Notes: a model not told the origin generated them from the letters alone. 64,000 nt of DNA from Demequina muriae (GCF_030418295.1 NZ_JAUHQA010000001.1:2666001-2730000), one strand, 5' to 3'; counted from the first letter of the stretch, positions 1 through 9,185 are shown. A program made the numbers and translations.

Positions 1-415
1 GGTCGCCGCCAACGGAGCACCCGTCTACGACTATCCGGGCCCCATCGCTGTGCGCCCGGGTGCGCTGCTGACCGAGGCACGCCGTGCGGCAGGTCCGCTG
101 CTGAGGGTCGCGGTCGAGGGCGACGATCAGTCGTTGCAGATCACCCGAGCACCAGAGGCCGATGAGTTCCGAGCGACTCTGCTCCAGCCCGAGCATGCGA
201 TCCTGCACAACTCGTGGGCACGTCATCCGCGCGACGTGTGGCGGAAGGTCACGTCATCCGGGCATTCCCGCGACTTCGGCCTGGCCCGCTACTACGCGAC
301 GCGGTGGCTCAGCTCACCGCTGACGTGGCGGGTGCAGCGCGACGTTCACCCGTTCTCGAGTGGGCTGTGGCCCGCGCTCGCGCGGCGGGAGAACGCCGGC
401 GTCTATGCCGACTGA
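1..415 (+). CDS. 3' end of an unidentified protein, possibly a glycosyltransferase
   Basis: This is the last 137 codons of a gene that begins before the window. The reading frame starts at base 2 and ends at the TGA at 413-415. No catalytic motif is visible in the fragment. The tail, with a histidine-asparagine-serine segment (ILHNSWARHPRDVWRK) and many Arg/Trp residues, resembles the C-terminal part of family 2 glycosyltransferases, and the gene lies next to a polysaccharide export and synthesis locus. That is weak evidence, so the function is left open. It runs convergently towards the exporter genes, with a 41-base gap that contains a GCCCGCGGGC palindrome. Confidence 0.5.
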   Translation, partial: VAANGAPVYDYPGPIAVRPGALLTEARRAAGPLLRVAVEGDDQSLQITRAPEADEFRATLLQPEHAILHNSWARHPRDVWRKVTSSGHSRDFGLARYYATRWLSSPLTWRVQRDVHPFSSGLWPALARRENAGVYAD

Positions 416-456
416 GAAGCATCGCCGACTGAAAATCAGCTGATCGTGCCCGCGGG

Positions 457-1284
457 CTAGATCACGTCAGCGAAGCCGCGCTCCATCTTCTGGAACACCA
501 TCGTGCCCGCGACCAGCACCACGAGACCGACGCCGACGACGCCGAACATCTGCCACACGGGCGGTGCGTACAGGTCCAGGATCGACCACCGGAAGCACTC
601 CATCAGCCACGTCAACGGGTTGATCTGGAAGAGCCACGCGAGATCAGCGGGCACGGCCTCGAGCGAGTACGCCACGGGCGTCGCGAAGAACAGCACCTGG
701 GTGAACCACGGCAGCACGTACCCGACGTCGCGGTACTTGACCATCATCGCCGATGCGGCGAGGCCCACGCCCAGCGCGATCATCACCGCAGCGAGAAGCC
801 AGACCGGCAGCAGCAGCAGGCCCCAGCCGGGTGCGACGCCGAACACGATCAGCAGGATCGCGAGGAGTACGCATGCCACGGCGAAGTCGAGCAGCACCGA
901 CAGCACGGTCGACAGGGGTACGAGCATCCGTGGGAAGAACACTTTGGACACCAGCGATTGATTCGCCACCAGGGACGCCGATGATCGGGAGATCACGCCC
1001 TCGAAGAGGTTCCAGGCCAAGACGCCCGCGAAGCTGAATACCAGGTACGGCACGCCCTGGCTGGGCAGGTCCGCGACCTGGCCGAAGACGATGGAGAACA
1101 GTCCCGCCGCCACCAGCGGTTGGATGATGACCCACGCGATGCCCACCACCGTCTGGCGGTATCGCAACACGATGTCCCGGGTGCCGAAGCGCCAGAAAAC
1201 TTCCCTCGCGCCCCACAGTTCGCGGAAGGGAGGCATGCCGATGCCCGTGGGGGGCGTGATGACGGTGCGCTTCGCAGTGGTCAT
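457..1284 (-). CDS. Wzm-type ABC-2 polysaccharide exporter permease
   Basis: 275-residue integral membrane protein of the ABC-2 transporter family, predicted to form the channel through which a lipid-linked polysaccharide crosses the cytoplasmic membrane. Six hydrophobic stretches are visible (for example VVGIAWVIIQPLVAAGLFSIVF near the N-terminus and MFGVVGVGLVVLVAGTMVF near the end), preceded by an amphipathic N-terminal segment with the family-like pattern FGTRDIVLRYRQ. The ATG at 1284 overlaps the stop of the upstream ATPase gene by four bases (ATGA), so the two are translationally coupled. A longer open frame upstream is out-of-frame sequence inside the ATPase gene and was not used. Confidence 0.93.
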   Translation of the reverse strand: MTTAKRTVITPPTGIGMPPFRELWGAREVFWRFGTRDIVLRYRQTVVGIAWVIIQPLVAAGLFSIVFGQVADLPSQGVPYLVFSFAGVLAWNLFEGVISRSSASLVANQSLVSKVFFPRMLVPLSTVLSVLLDFAVACVLLAILLIVFGVAPGWGLLLLPVWLLAAVMIALGVGLAASAMMVKYRDVGYVLPWFTQVLFFATPVAYSLEAVPADLAWLFQINPLTWLMECFRWSILDLYAPPVWQMFGVVGVGLVVLVAGTMVFQKMERGFADVI

Positions 1285-2492
1285 GAGGTGGCCTCGTAGC
1301 TGAAGTCCGCCAGCACGATGCCGGCCTTGAGCGCCTCTTCCGAAGTGAGCTCGGGATACGGGTAGTGCGGGAGCACCTCGAACGTGTCGGCGCCCTCCCA
1401 GGTGTCGAGGATGCCCGCCTGGCACACCGACACCTTGATGCTGTACTGACCGGGCTTGAGCCAGAGGTTTTTCACGCGCAGCACAGGCCGGTGAGCCTGC
1501 GCAGGGTCGAACCACTGGCCGACGGCACGCGAGTCGCATTGCACGATCGACGTGCCGTTGATGTCGTCCACGTGGCAGGACACGAAGTAGTCGCCCACCA
1601 TGTCCGGCGCCGCGGGCAGATCGAGTTCGACCACGATGTCGTCGTCGGGGTTCTGCTGCTGGGTCTCCACTCGCACGCCGCTGAGTCGGATCTGACCGGT
1701 TCCCGGACGGCGATGCGCCTCCACCTGCTCCGTCCGCAGGCGCGAGAAGCTGCTGCGATACGCGTCCATCGCACCGTCGACGCTGCCCGAGTACACCAGC
1801 CGGCCCTTGTCGAGGTAGATCGCAGAGGTGCACAGGTTCACGACCGTCTGGGGCTGGTGACTGACGTACAGCACGGTGCGACCGTCGCGCGCGACGTCCT
1901 TCATCTTCTGCAGCGACTTGCGCTGGAACTCCGCGTCGCCCACGGCGAGCACCTCGTCGATGGCGAGGATCTCGGTCTCGAGGTGGGCCGCGACCGAGAA
2001 GGCGAGGCGGACGTACATTCCGGAGGAGTACCGCTTGACCGGGGTGTCGAGGAAACGCTCGACGCCCGAGAAGTCGACGATCTCTTCGAACCGCCGCTTG
2101 ATCTCCTTGCGCGTCATCCCGAGGAGCGCGCCGTTGAGGTAGATGTTCTCGCGGCCGGTGAGCTCAGGGTGGAAGCCCGTCCCGACCTCGAGCAGGCTGC
2201 CCACACGGCCGCCGAGGTCGATCATGCCTCCCGTCGGCGCCGTGATGCGGGTGAGCAGCTTCAGGAGCGTCGACTTGCCGGCCCCGTTGCGGCCGACGAT
2301 GCCCAGCGCCTCGCCCCAGGGAATGTCCAGCGTGATGTCGTTCAGCGCGTGGAACTCGTCGTACTCGGGACGTCGCGTGGGATTGCGCAGCACGTCGACG
2401 ATGGCGTCGGTGACGCGATCGATGTGAGCGGTGCGCCGGTTGATGCGATAGACCTTCGTCAGATGCTCGACTGAGATGGCTGTGTCGCGCAT
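1281..2492 (-). CDS. Wzt-type ABC transporter ATP-binding protein with C-terminal glycan-binding domain
   Basis: 403 residues. The nucleotide-binding domain shows Walker A GRNGAGKST (residues 67-75), the GFHPELTGRENIYLNG stretch typical of polysaccharide exporters, signature-like YSSGMYVRLAF (from 155), Walker B ILAIDEVLA (175-183) and the switch His at 212. Residues from about 265 to the end form an extra domain of the Wzt C-terminal type, which in O-antigen exporters reads the end of the glycan. That suggests substrate-specific export rather than a minimal teichoic-acid transporter. It pairs with the downstream permease by a 4-base overlap. Start at ATG 2492; TAGATC lies 8 bases upstream and a GAGG 14 bases upstream, so initiation mode is unclear. 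Confidence 0.92.
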   Translation of the reverse strand: MRDTAISVEHLTKVYRINRRTAHIDRVTDAIVDVLRNPTRRPEYDEFHALNDITLDIPWGEALGIVGRNGAGKSTLLKLLTRITAPTGGMIDLGGRVGSLLEVGTGFHPELTGRENIYLNGALLGMTRKEIKRRFEEIVDFSGVERFLDTPVKRYSSGMYVRLAFSVAAHLETEILAIDEVLAVGDAEFQRKSLQKMKDVARDGRTVLYVSHQPQTVVNLCTSAIYLDKGRLVYSGSVDGAMDAYRSSFSRLRTEQVEAHRRPGTGQIRLSGVRVETQQQNPDDDIVVELDLPAAPDMVGDYFVSCHVDDINGTSIVQCDSRAVGQWFDPAQAHRPVLRVKNLWLKPGQYSIKVSVCQAGILDTWEGADTFEVLPHYPYPELTSEEALKAGIVLADFSYEATS

Positions 2493-2583
2493 ATAAACCC
2501 GATCTACCTCAAGGAATGCCACGGCGTAGAGTGACCTCGGCCGAGGTCTGAGCACACGCTACCACGCTCGATTCCGGCTCCTC

Positions 2584-2589
2584 TAGGAT
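2584..2589 (+). promoter_or_regulatory. -10 hexamer TAGGAT for the GT2 gene
   Basis: TAGGAT fits the TANNNT actinobacterial -10. A transcript starting near 2596 would carry a short leader containing GGAGGGAG before GTG 2626. No convincing -35 is visible. Confidence 0.4.
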
Positions 2590-2625
2590 GATTTCCAGTT
2601 GTCGCATCGGCCGGAGGGAGGCCCC

Positions 2626-3600
2626 GTGGCGGACCCCGCAGCGCCGCTCGGCCACCGTACGAGTCACGTGGTGGTGGTCCTCAACTGGCACGGCCGCGCC
2701 GACACCCTGCTGTGCGTCGAGTCGCTGCTTGCGGACCCCGATGCCCCCCACGTGCTGGTCGTCGACAACGGTTCGGAAGACGGCACCGTGGAAGAGGTCG
2801 AGCGTCGCTGGCCCGGCGTCTTCACGGTGCAGACCGGAGAGAACCTGGGCTTCGCCGGGGGCATGAACCGTGGGATCACGTGGGCGCGGAGCCACGGCGC
2901 CACGGTGATCACGGTGCTCAACAACGACACCGTCGTGCCGGTGGGCACCATGGGCGTGCTGAGTGCAGCGGCCGCCTCCGGCCTGTGCGCGATCAGCCCG
3001 GAGGTGCGCTACCGAGACCATCCGGACCGAGTGTGGTTCGGCGGCGGCACCCTGGCCCCGCCCGACTGGTTCCCCCATCACACGCCCGATGCGATGCTGG
3101 CGCCCTCGCATGAGGGCACCCGCACAGTTGACGTGCTCTCCGGGTGCTGCGTGACCGCCTCCGCCGAGGTGTGGGACCGGGTAGGGGGATTCAACGAGCG
3201 CTACTTCCTCAACTTCGAGGACTCCGAATGGAGCGTGCGCGCGGCCCGCGCCGGCGTCCGCCTCCAGGTGCGCACCGACGCGGTCATCCTCCATGCGGTC
3301 TCGGCGTCCTTCACGGGCGCGGCCGCGAGCCTCGGCACCTATTACTACGTGCGCAACGGACTCGACTTCAACCGCGTCGCAGGCGGCGACCGCCGGTCCC
3401 GCCGGCGGTTCGTGACCAGGGTGGCCCGAGACGCAGCCGCACGGAGGCGCCGTGAGCGCGCGTGGCGGGCCGCGGCGCGGGAACTGCGCATGGTCGCCCA
3501 TGGCTGGGCCGACTTCTCTCGGGGGCGCATGGGCCCCGCGCCGGCCCGCTTGGCCCGCACCACTGCACGGTGGGCAAGCGCAGGTGCACAGCCCCTCTAG
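2626..3600 (+). CDS. Family 2 glycosyltransferase (rhamnosyltransferase-like)
   Basis: 324-residue GT2 enzyme with a GT-A fold, predicted to add a sugar from a nucleotide donor in the cytoplasm. The N-terminal VVVVLNWHGRADTLLCVESL, the VVDNGSEDGT loop, NLGFAGGMNRGI and the metal-binding LNNDT are the classic order for this family; NERYFLNFEDSEWSVRA supplies the acceptor-side ED motif. The start is placed at GTG 2626 because GGAGGGAG (2613-2620) lies five bases before it; a TTG at 2599 is in frame but has no ribosome site. It opens the plus-strand glycosyltransferase run and is divergent from the exporter. Confidence 0.88.
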   Translation: MADPAAPLGHRTSHVVVVLNWHGRADTLLCVESLLADPDAPHVLVVDNGSEDGTVEEVERRWPGVFTVQTGENLGFAGGMNRGITWARSHGATVITVLNNDTVVPVGTMGVLSAAAASGLCAISPEVRYRDHPDRVWFGGGTLAPPDWFPHHTPDAMLAPSHEGTRTVDVLSGCCVTASAEVWDRVGGFNERYFLNFEDSEWSVRAARAGVRLQVRTDAVILHAVSASFTGAAASLGTYYYVRNGLDFNRVAGGDRRSRRRFVTRVARDAAARRRRERAWRAAARELRMVAHGWADFSRGRMGPAPARLARTTARWASAGAQPL

Positions 3601-3620
3601 TGCGTCTCGCACCGCGTCCC

Positions 3621-3626
3621 TAGGAT
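3621..3626 (+). promoter_or_regulatory. Leaderless -10 TAGGAT before the Wzy/WaaL-like gene
   Basis: TAGGAT ends exactly six bases before ATG 3633, so the transcript would start at or next to the initiation codon. No Shine-Dalgarno sequence is present. Confidence 0.5.
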
Positions 3627-3632
3627 GAGCGC

Positions 3633-5027
3633 ATGACCCGCTTCCAGGCGTCTCCGAGGTCGCGTGCGTGGGCGCCAGCAGTGGTGCTCTCCCTCGTGGC
3701 CCTGGCCGTCGGCACCGCGATGGCGGTGCTCAGCGTCGGGTACGACGGGTTCGCCATCCCCGTGGCGGTGGCGCTGCTGGTGCTCGGCGTGGCGTCCGTC
3801 GACATGACGCTGGTCCCCATCGTCGCGGTGCCTGCGACGCTGGCGCTGATGCGCGTGGGTGGGGAGATCGCGGTGGCGGACGTCGCGCTGGCGGCGGGCA
3901 CGATCGTCGCCCTGTTCCTGCTGCGTGGCTCGGGTGCGCTGGCGATGCAGCCGCTCCTCGTCGCGGGATCGCTGTACCTGGTGCTCGCGGTTCCGACGCT
4001 CATCATCAACCCCTATACGGCGAACCTGGTCGAGTGGGTCCACGAAATATTCCTCGTGCTCGGCAGCATGGTCGTGGGCTTCGCGATCGGTCGTGGCGGG
4101 CGCGCTCGCATGGCGCTGTCCATCTATGTGATGGTGTGCGCGGGGCTCGGCGTCATCGCTGTCTTCCTTGCACTTCAGACGCTGCTGTCGAACGGTCAGT
4201 TCCTGCCGGTGTACATCGGCGACCTCCACAAGAACACGCTCGGAGGAATGCTCGCAACGGCCGCCATCATCGCGTATGCGCGGCCGCCATGGATCGGGTG
4301 GGCGCGCGGGAGCGCGCAGCTCGGCGTGGTGCTCTGCCTCTCCGGCGTGCTCGCGACGCAGTCGCGCCAAGGCATGATCGCGGCCGGCGTGGGCATGCTC
4401 ATCGTCGGAGTGCGGCCCATCGTGCGCGGAATGCGCCGCCCCAAGCTCATCTGGATCCTCGCCGCCGCGGTCACCATCGGGATCGTGGTCAGCGTCAACC
4501 AGCAGCTCTCGGAGGACAACCCGTACAACAGCGCGAACGCACGCTTGGCGTGGTTCGACAGCTCGTTCGAGATCTGGAGGGAGTCGCCGGTCTTCGGAAA
4601 CGGCCTGCGATGGTGGTACACCGACCGCTTCGGGGAATCGTTCCAGCCGCCGAATGCGGAACTCGAGGTCCTGACGTCCGTCGGGGTCGTGGGACTGGTG
4701 GGCTTCCTGCTCATGTTCCTGGTCGCCGCGGTCGCTCTCATGCGCATGGAGCCCGTCTACGGGACGGTGGCCGTCGCGGTGGTCGCCGGGCGCTTCGCGC
4801 AGGCCCAGTTCGACCTCTACTGGGTCGCTGGCCAGGCCTCTTTGCTGTGGATCGTCGCGGGCATCGTGTACGGGGTGCGCGAGCGGGACCGGTTCCTCGG
4901 CCTCGATCGCACCGCCACTGCAATGCGGGAGCACGCCGCGCAGATCGGCGTGGCGCATGGCGGGTCGGGGCGGGAGAGGGTCGCTCGTGTCGACAACACC
5001 GGCGGCCCGACCAGTGGCCCCAGGTGA
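3633..5027 (+). CDS. O-antigen ligase/polymerase-like membrane protein (Wzy/WaaL family)
   Basis: 464 residues with about ten or more hydrophobic segments and a large loop between residues 285 and 345 (NQQLSEDNPYNSANARLAWF onward, then FGNGLRWWYTDRFG), the topology of the Wzy_C/WaaL superfamily. These proteins polymerise or ligate lipid-linked repeat units on the outer face of the membrane. The ligand loop contains the RLAWF...PVFGNG arrangement seen in this family. The last ~40 residues are polar. It has a likely leaderless promoter of its own and shares GTGA with the next gene. Polymerase and ligase cannot be told apart from sequence. Confidence 0.82.
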   Translation: MTRFQASPRSRAWAPAVVLSLVALAVGTAMAVLSVGYDGFAIPVAVALLVLGVASVDMTLVPIVAVPATLALMRVGGEIAVADVALAAGTIVALFLLRGSGALAMQPLLVAGSLYLVLAVPTLIINPYTANLVEWVHEIFLVLGSMVVGFAIGRGGRARMALSIYVMVCAGLGVIAVFLALQTLLSNGQFLPVYIGDLHKNTLGGMLATAAIIAYARPPWIGWARGSAQLGVVLCLSGVLATQSRQGMIAAGVGMLIVGVRPIVRGMRRPKLIWILAAAVTIGIVVSVNQQLSEDNPYNSANARLAWFDSSFEIWRESPVFGNGLRWWYTDRFGESFQPPNAELEVLTSVGVVGLVGFLLMFLVAAVALMRMEPVYGTVAVAVVAGRFAQAQFDLYWVAGQASLLWIVAGIVYGVRERDRFLGLDRTATAMREHAAQIGVAHGGSGRERVARVDNTGGPTSGPR

Positions 5028-6166
5028 GAGTCGTCTATCACGTGATCACCCCAGGTGATCACTTCTCGCCCCGGACGGGCTCCGCGATTCCCACCGTCGT
5101 CGACGGCCTCGCGAGAGCCAGCGCTCACGACGGCTCGTCCCCCTATCGGCACGTGGTGGTGCTCGACCGCACCACGTACACGCCCCGGTACGACAGCGCA
5201 GAGGCCCTCGAGTACTCCCCTGCCCCAGCGCCCTCTCGGGCTGACAGCATCCTCGACTATGGGCGCGCGGTCATGGGCCGTGACCGCGCGGCCCTGCTGC
5301 GCCCCTACGCGCCCGTGATGGCGGCCCTTGCGGACGCTCCGGCGGGCATCGTCGTGGCACACAACGCTCCGTTCCTTGCTCCGGCGCTCGCCCGCACCCC
5401 GCACCGTATCGTGCTGCACGCGCACAACGCCCTCCCGGCATCGATGCGGCCGCACGAGGCACGCCGATGGGTGGGCAGCGCCGATGCGCTGATCTGCGTG
5501 AGCTCCGATCACGCCGCAGCCACCCGGGCGCGCGTCCCCGCCGGCCTGCGCGATGCCGTGCATGTGGTGCGACACGGCGTGGACCCGGCCGTGTTCGCGC
5601 CCAGGGAGCGCCAGCAGTCACCCATCCGGTTCGTGTTCGTCGGTCGCACCATTCCGCACAAGGGTGCCGATGTGCTCGTCGAGGCGGCTCAGCGGCTTGC
5701 TCGCCGCGACATCGAGGTGGTGGTGGTGGGCAGCCACGGATTCGACCCTCATGCTCCCCTCACTGGCTATGAACGCGCACTGCGGGACGCCGCTGCGACC
5801 TCCGTCACCCCCATCACCTTCCGGCCCTTCACGGACCGGTCCGACCTCCCGGGCCTGCTTGGCGGCGCGCACGCGCTCGTCGTGCCCTCACGCTGGCGGG
5901 AGCCCGCAGGCCTCACCGTCGGCGAGGGGATGGCGAGCGGCGCCGTCGTGATCGCCAGCGCCACAGGCGGCATCCCTGAGCTGCTCGGCGACGCAGGCGT
6001 GCTGGTCGCCCCTGACAGCGCGACGGCGCTGGCTGCCGCCATGACGCGCGTGGCGGACGATGTCGAGTTTCGGGCCGCGAAGGGCAGGCAGGCTCGTGAA
6101 CGGGCCGAGGCGCACGACTGGTCCTGGTCCTGGCGCCAGATGCGCGACGTACTCGACGGAATATGA
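5024..6166 (+). CDS. Family 4 glycosyltransferase
   Basis: 380 residues with the two-domain GT-B layout of GT4 enzymes. The C-terminal domain has FVFVGRTIPHKGADVLVEAA (sugar-nucleotide binding start) and the catalytic E(x)7E-like segment EPAGLTVGEGMASGAVVIAS, followed by GGIPELLGDAG. The start is GTG 5024, overlapping the previous stop by four bases (GTGA); there is no good Shine-Dalgarno, so translation is probably coupled. Retaining mechanism and nucleotide-sugar use follow from the family; donor and acceptor are unknown. The absence of an N-terminal membrane segment points to a cytosolic enzyme acting on a lipid-linked intermediate. Confidence 0.88.
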   Translation: MRVVYHVITPGDHFSPRTGSAIPTVVDGLARASAHDGSSPYRHVVVLDRTTYTPRYDSAEALEYSPAPAPSRADSILDYGRAVMGRDRAALLRPYAPVMAALADAPAGIVVAHNAPFLAPALARTPHRIVLHAHNALPASMRPHEARRWVGSADALICVSSDHAAATRARVPAGLRDAVHVVRHGVDPAVFAPRERQQSPIRFVFVGRTIPHKGADVLVEAAQRLARRDIEVVVVGSHGFDPHAPLTGYERALRDAAATSVTPITFRPFTDRSDLPGLLGGAHALVVPSRWREPAGLTVGEGMASGAVVIASATGGIPELLGDAGVLVAPDSATALAAAMTRVADDVEFRAAKGRQARERAEAHDWSWSWRQMRDVLDGI

Positions 6167-6193
6167 GGCCTATCCGTGTCGTCTGACCCCCAT

Positions 6194-6199
6194 TACAGT
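6194..6199 (+). promoter_or_regulatory. -10 hexamer TACAGT before the GT4-GT2 fusion gene
   Basis: TACAGT lies 35 bases before GTG 6229 in the 62-base gap after the previous gene. It would give a short leader carrying GAGGGAGG (6217-6224). Confidence 0.35.
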
Positions 6200-6228
6200 G
6201 GAGCGATCCGCACGCTGAGGGAGGTTCC

Positions 6229-8166
6229 GTGAGGGTGCAACGCATCGCGCATCACGCGGTCGTCTCTGCCTGGCGCGAACGTGAACGCGCCCTCATCGCC
6301 CACGGCCACCGCGTGTCCCTGCTCTCCGCCACGGTGTGGGACGAAGGCGGCCAGCCCGTCACCCTGAGCGCCGACGGCGACGAGTTCGTCCAGTCCGCGC
6401 GCACCTGGGGCACTCATCCCAACGGTTTCCTCTACTCCCCCAGCGCGCTGTGGCGCGCGCTCGCCACGCCGGTCGACGTGCTCGACCTGCACGAAGAGCC
6501 CTACGCGCTCGCGACGGCGGAGGTGCTCGCGCTTCGTGCTCTCAGGCGCCGACGTGCACCGTACGTTCTGTACTCGGCACAGAACATCGACAAGCGATTC
6601 CCGGCCCCGTTCCGGTGGGCCGAGGGTCGGGCTCTCAGGGGCGCCGCTGGCGCATACGTGTGCAATACGGAGGCAGGGCGCATCCTGAGGCGCAAGGGAC
6701 TGCGCGGACCGGTGCACACGATCCCGCTCGGAGTCGACACCACGGTGTTCGCACCGGTGGACCGTCCCGCACCGGGGGGCCGTGCCACGGTCGGCTATGT
6801 GGGACGCCTGGCCACCCACAAGGGCGTCGACGTCCTGCTCCACGCCGTCGCGGCCCAGCCGCTGCTGAGGCTCGTCATCGTCGGTGACGGGCCTGAGCGC
6901 GCCGCGCTCGCTGAGCTCGCCCGCTCGTTGAGCATCGGCGAGCGCGTGGAGTTCGCGGGCTTCGCTGCGGACACTGAGCTGGTCGAGCACTACCGGTCGT
7001 TCGACGTCGTCGCGGTTCCCTCACGGTCCACCCCGCACTGGCTGGAGCAGTTCGGTCGCGTCGCGATCGAGGCGATGGCATGCGGCGTCCCCGTGGTCGC
7101 CACACACACCGGGGCGCTGCCCGATGTCGTCGGTGCCGCAGGCATCCTGGTTCCGGAGGGAGACCCCGACGCGCTGGGCGAGGCGCTCGTGCGCGCGACG
7201 CGCCCCGGGTACTGGGATGAGCTGCGCGCCGAGGGACTCCACCATGCGGCGCGGTGCGACTGGTCAAGCGTCGCGGCGCAGATGACCGACCTCTACTCCG
7301 AGGCGCTCGGCTCGGCCCTGCGTACGCTCGACGCCGTCATCGTCGCCTACGGCGAGCCCGACGGACTCTCCGACACCTTGACGGCGCTCGACGGTCAGGT
7401 GCCCGCACTCGTCGTCGACAACTCCTCGCACCCCGGCACCCGCGAGGTATGCGAACGCCACGGCGTCGAGTATGTCGACGCGGGCTCCAACCTCGGCTTC
7501 GCGGCGGGGGTGAACAAGGGCCTCAGCGCCCTGGCGGACCGCGGACGCGACGGCGATGTGCTGCTGCTGAACCCCGACGCGACCATCAGCGCGGAGGCGG
7601 TGGCCGAGATGCATAGGCTCGTGAGCGCAGACCGCAACCTGGCCGCCGTGGGCGCTCACCAGGTCGATCCCGTGACGCGGGCCAGGGCGAGGGTGTGGTG
7701 GCCGTTCCCCACCCCCTGGGGCGCGTGGGTCGAGGCCCTTGGCCTGGGCAGGCTGCGCACCTCGCACGGCTTCGCCATCGGCTCGGTGCTGCTGCTGCGC
7801 CGGGAGGCGCTCGACGCGCTCGGTGTGCTGGATGAGCGATTCTTCCTGTACGCCGAGGAGGTGGATTGGCAGCGACGTGCACGCCGCGCAGGCTGGAAGA
7901 TCGCGGTGGCCGATGTCGAGGCGACGCATGTGGGCGCGGGCACCGGCGGCGACCCCGGTGCGCGCGAGGCCTACTTCTACGGATCGGCCGAGCGCTACGT
8001 GCGCAAGCATTACCGAGCCCTGGGCTGGCAGGTCTACCGTGCGGCCACGGTGGCAGGCGCTGCCGTCAGAGCCGTTCTCCTCAGGGGTGCTCGTGCTCAG
8101 GAGGCGTCGCGGCGACGGCAGATCTTCGTCAGCGGACCTGTGGTGTGGGAGCGCGAGTGGAGATGA
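6229..8166 (+). CDS. Bifunctional glycosyltransferase: GT4 domain fused to GT2 domain
   Basis: 645 residues. Residues 1 to about 362 are a complete GT4 enzyme (VGYVGRLATHKGVDVLLHA, then EQFGRVAIEAMACGVPVVAT and GALPDVVGAAGILVPEG). From about residue 364 a complete GT2 domain begins (LDAVIVAYGEPDGL, VVDNSSHPGT, NLGFAAGVNKGL, LLLNPDAT, DERFFLYAEEVDWQRRA). The reading frame is continuous, so one polypeptide carries two transferase sites, which would suit two consecutive sugar additions. Start GTG 6229 has GAGGGAGG five bases before it. It ends in ATGA shared with the next gene. Donors are unknown. Confidence 0.88.
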   Translation: MRVQRIAHHAVVSAWRERERALIAHGHRVSLLSATVWDEGGQPVTLSADGDEFVQSARTWGTHPNGFLYSPSALWRALATPVDVLDLHEEPYALATAEVLALRALRRRRAPYVLYSAQNIDKRFPAPFRWAEGRALRGAAGAYVCNTEAGRILRRKGLRGPVHTIPLGVDTTVFAPVDRPAPGGRATVGYVGRLATHKGVDVLLHAVAAQPLLRLVIVGDGPERAALAELARSLSIGERVEFAGFAADTELVEHYRSFDVVAVPSRSTPHWLEQFGRVAIEAMACGVPVVATHTGALPDVVGAAGILVPEGDPDALGEALVRATRPGYWDELRAEGLHHAARCDWSSVAAQMTDLYSEALGSALRTLDAVIVAYGEPDGLSDTLTALDGQVPALVVDNSSHPGTREVCERHGVEYVDAGSNLGFAAGVNKGLSALADRGRDGDVLLLNPDATISAEAVAEMHRLVSADRNLAAVGAHQVDPVTRARARVWWPFPTPWGAWVEALGLGRLRTSHGFAIGSVLLLRREALDALGVLDERFFLYAEEVDWQRRARRAGWKIAVADVEATHVGAGTGGDPGAREAYFYGSAERYVRKHYRALGWQVYRAATVAGAAVRAVLLRGARAQEASRRRQIFVSGPVVWEREWR

Positions 8167-9185
8167 CCGCTCGCACGCTCGTCCACGTGGTGTGCACCGA
8201 CGCCTTCGCAGGCGTGGAGCGCCACGTGCTGTCCACGGCCGTGCACCAGGCGCGTCACGGCCACCAGGTGGTGGTGGTCGGGGGCTCGCGGTCGCACCTC
8301 GAGCCCGCGCTCGAGCAGGCGGGCGCTGGCTGGCTCCCTGGGAGCACCCTGGTCGAGGCATGGCGGTCGTTGCGCAGCCTCACGGGCCCGCAGCTGCTGG
8401 TCACCCACATGACGGCGGCCGATGCGCTGGGCGGCTGGTGGTCACTGCGCACCGGCGCTCCCGTGGTGAGCATCCGCCACTTCGCCGCGCCCCGCGGCGG
8501 CCGCCCCGTCACCCGCGCCCTGCTCCGCCCGCTGGCGCGACGGATCCGTTCTCAGATCGCTGTGTCGCACTACGTCGCCGACGCGATCGGCGCCCCCTCG
8601 ACCGTGGTGCACACGGGCGTCGCGCCATCGATGACACCGTCCTCCCCTCGCGAGAACGTGGCCCTGATCGTGCAGCGGCTCGAACCGGAGAAGGACACCG
8701 CGACCGCTCTCCGGGCGTGGGCGCAGTCCGGCCCTCCGGCCGGATGGACCCTGCTCGTGGCGGGTGATGGCTCCGAGCGTGCGGCGCTCGAGCGCCTCGC
8801 TGCGCCGGAGCCCTCGGTGACCTTCCTCGGCGCCATCGACAACGTTCCTGCACTCATGGACCGCGCCTCGCTCCTGCTCGCGCCCACTCCGCGCGAGGGT
8901 CTCGGGATCGCGGTGCTCGAGGCGATGGCCCATGGAGTGGCAGTCGTCGCCACCGATGCCGGCGGCCACCGGGAGACCGTCGGGTCGGTCGCGGGCGCTG
9001 CTCTCTTCCCGCCGGGAGACTCGAGCAGCGCAGCGCTGCTGATCGCCGAGCTCGCCGCGGAGGCCGAGCGACGCGAATCCTACGGTGACGCGCTCGCGCG
9101 CCGTCAGCGCGACGCCTTCGACCGTGATGTCCAGACATCAGCACTGACCCGCGCGATCCTTGCGGCGGGAGGCGCGCATGGATGA
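8163..9185 (+). CDS. Family 4 glycosyltransferase
   Basis: 340 residues. The N-terminal half begins LVHVVCTDAFAGVERHVLST, matching the donor/acceptor domain of GT4 enzymes that act on lipid carriers (the GVERHV segment is the usual glycine-rich turn). The C-terminal half has ALIVQRLEPEKDTATALRAW and the catalytic PREGLGIAVLEAMAHGVAVVAT. Start ATG 8163 overlaps the previous stop (ATGA); GGAG lies immediately before. An in-frame GTG at 8157 is possible. It overlaps the following gene by eight bases, so this part of the locus is a tight translationally linked series. Confidence 0.87.
   Translation: MTARTLVHVVCTDAFAGVERHVLSTAVHQARHGHQVVVVGGSRSHLEPALEQAGAGWLPGSTLVEAWRSLRSLTGPQLLVTHMTAADALGGWWSLRTGAPVVSIRHFAAPRGGRPVTRALLRPLARRIRSQIAVSHYVADAIGAPSTVVHTGVAPSMTPSSPRENVALIVQRLEPEKDTATALRAWAQSGPPAGWTLLVAGDGSERAALERLAAPEPSVTFLGAIDNVPALMDRASLLLAPTPREGLGIAVLEAMAHGVAVVATDAGGHRETVGSVAGAALFPPGDSSSAALLIAELAAEAERRESYGDALARRQRDAFDRDVQTSALTRAILAAGGAHG

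Noticed and set aside
3668-5023. Open frame continuous with the GT4 gene at 5024 but extending back through the Wzy/WaaL-like gene
   Set aside because: The region before 5024 is the out-of-frame reading of a clear membrane protein; the GT4 domain starts at 5024.
5042-5062. Two GTGATCAC palindromes 5 bases apart
   Set aside because: They lie inside the coding start of the GT4 gene and encode ordinary residues (VIT...GDH); no matching site elsewhere supports an operator.
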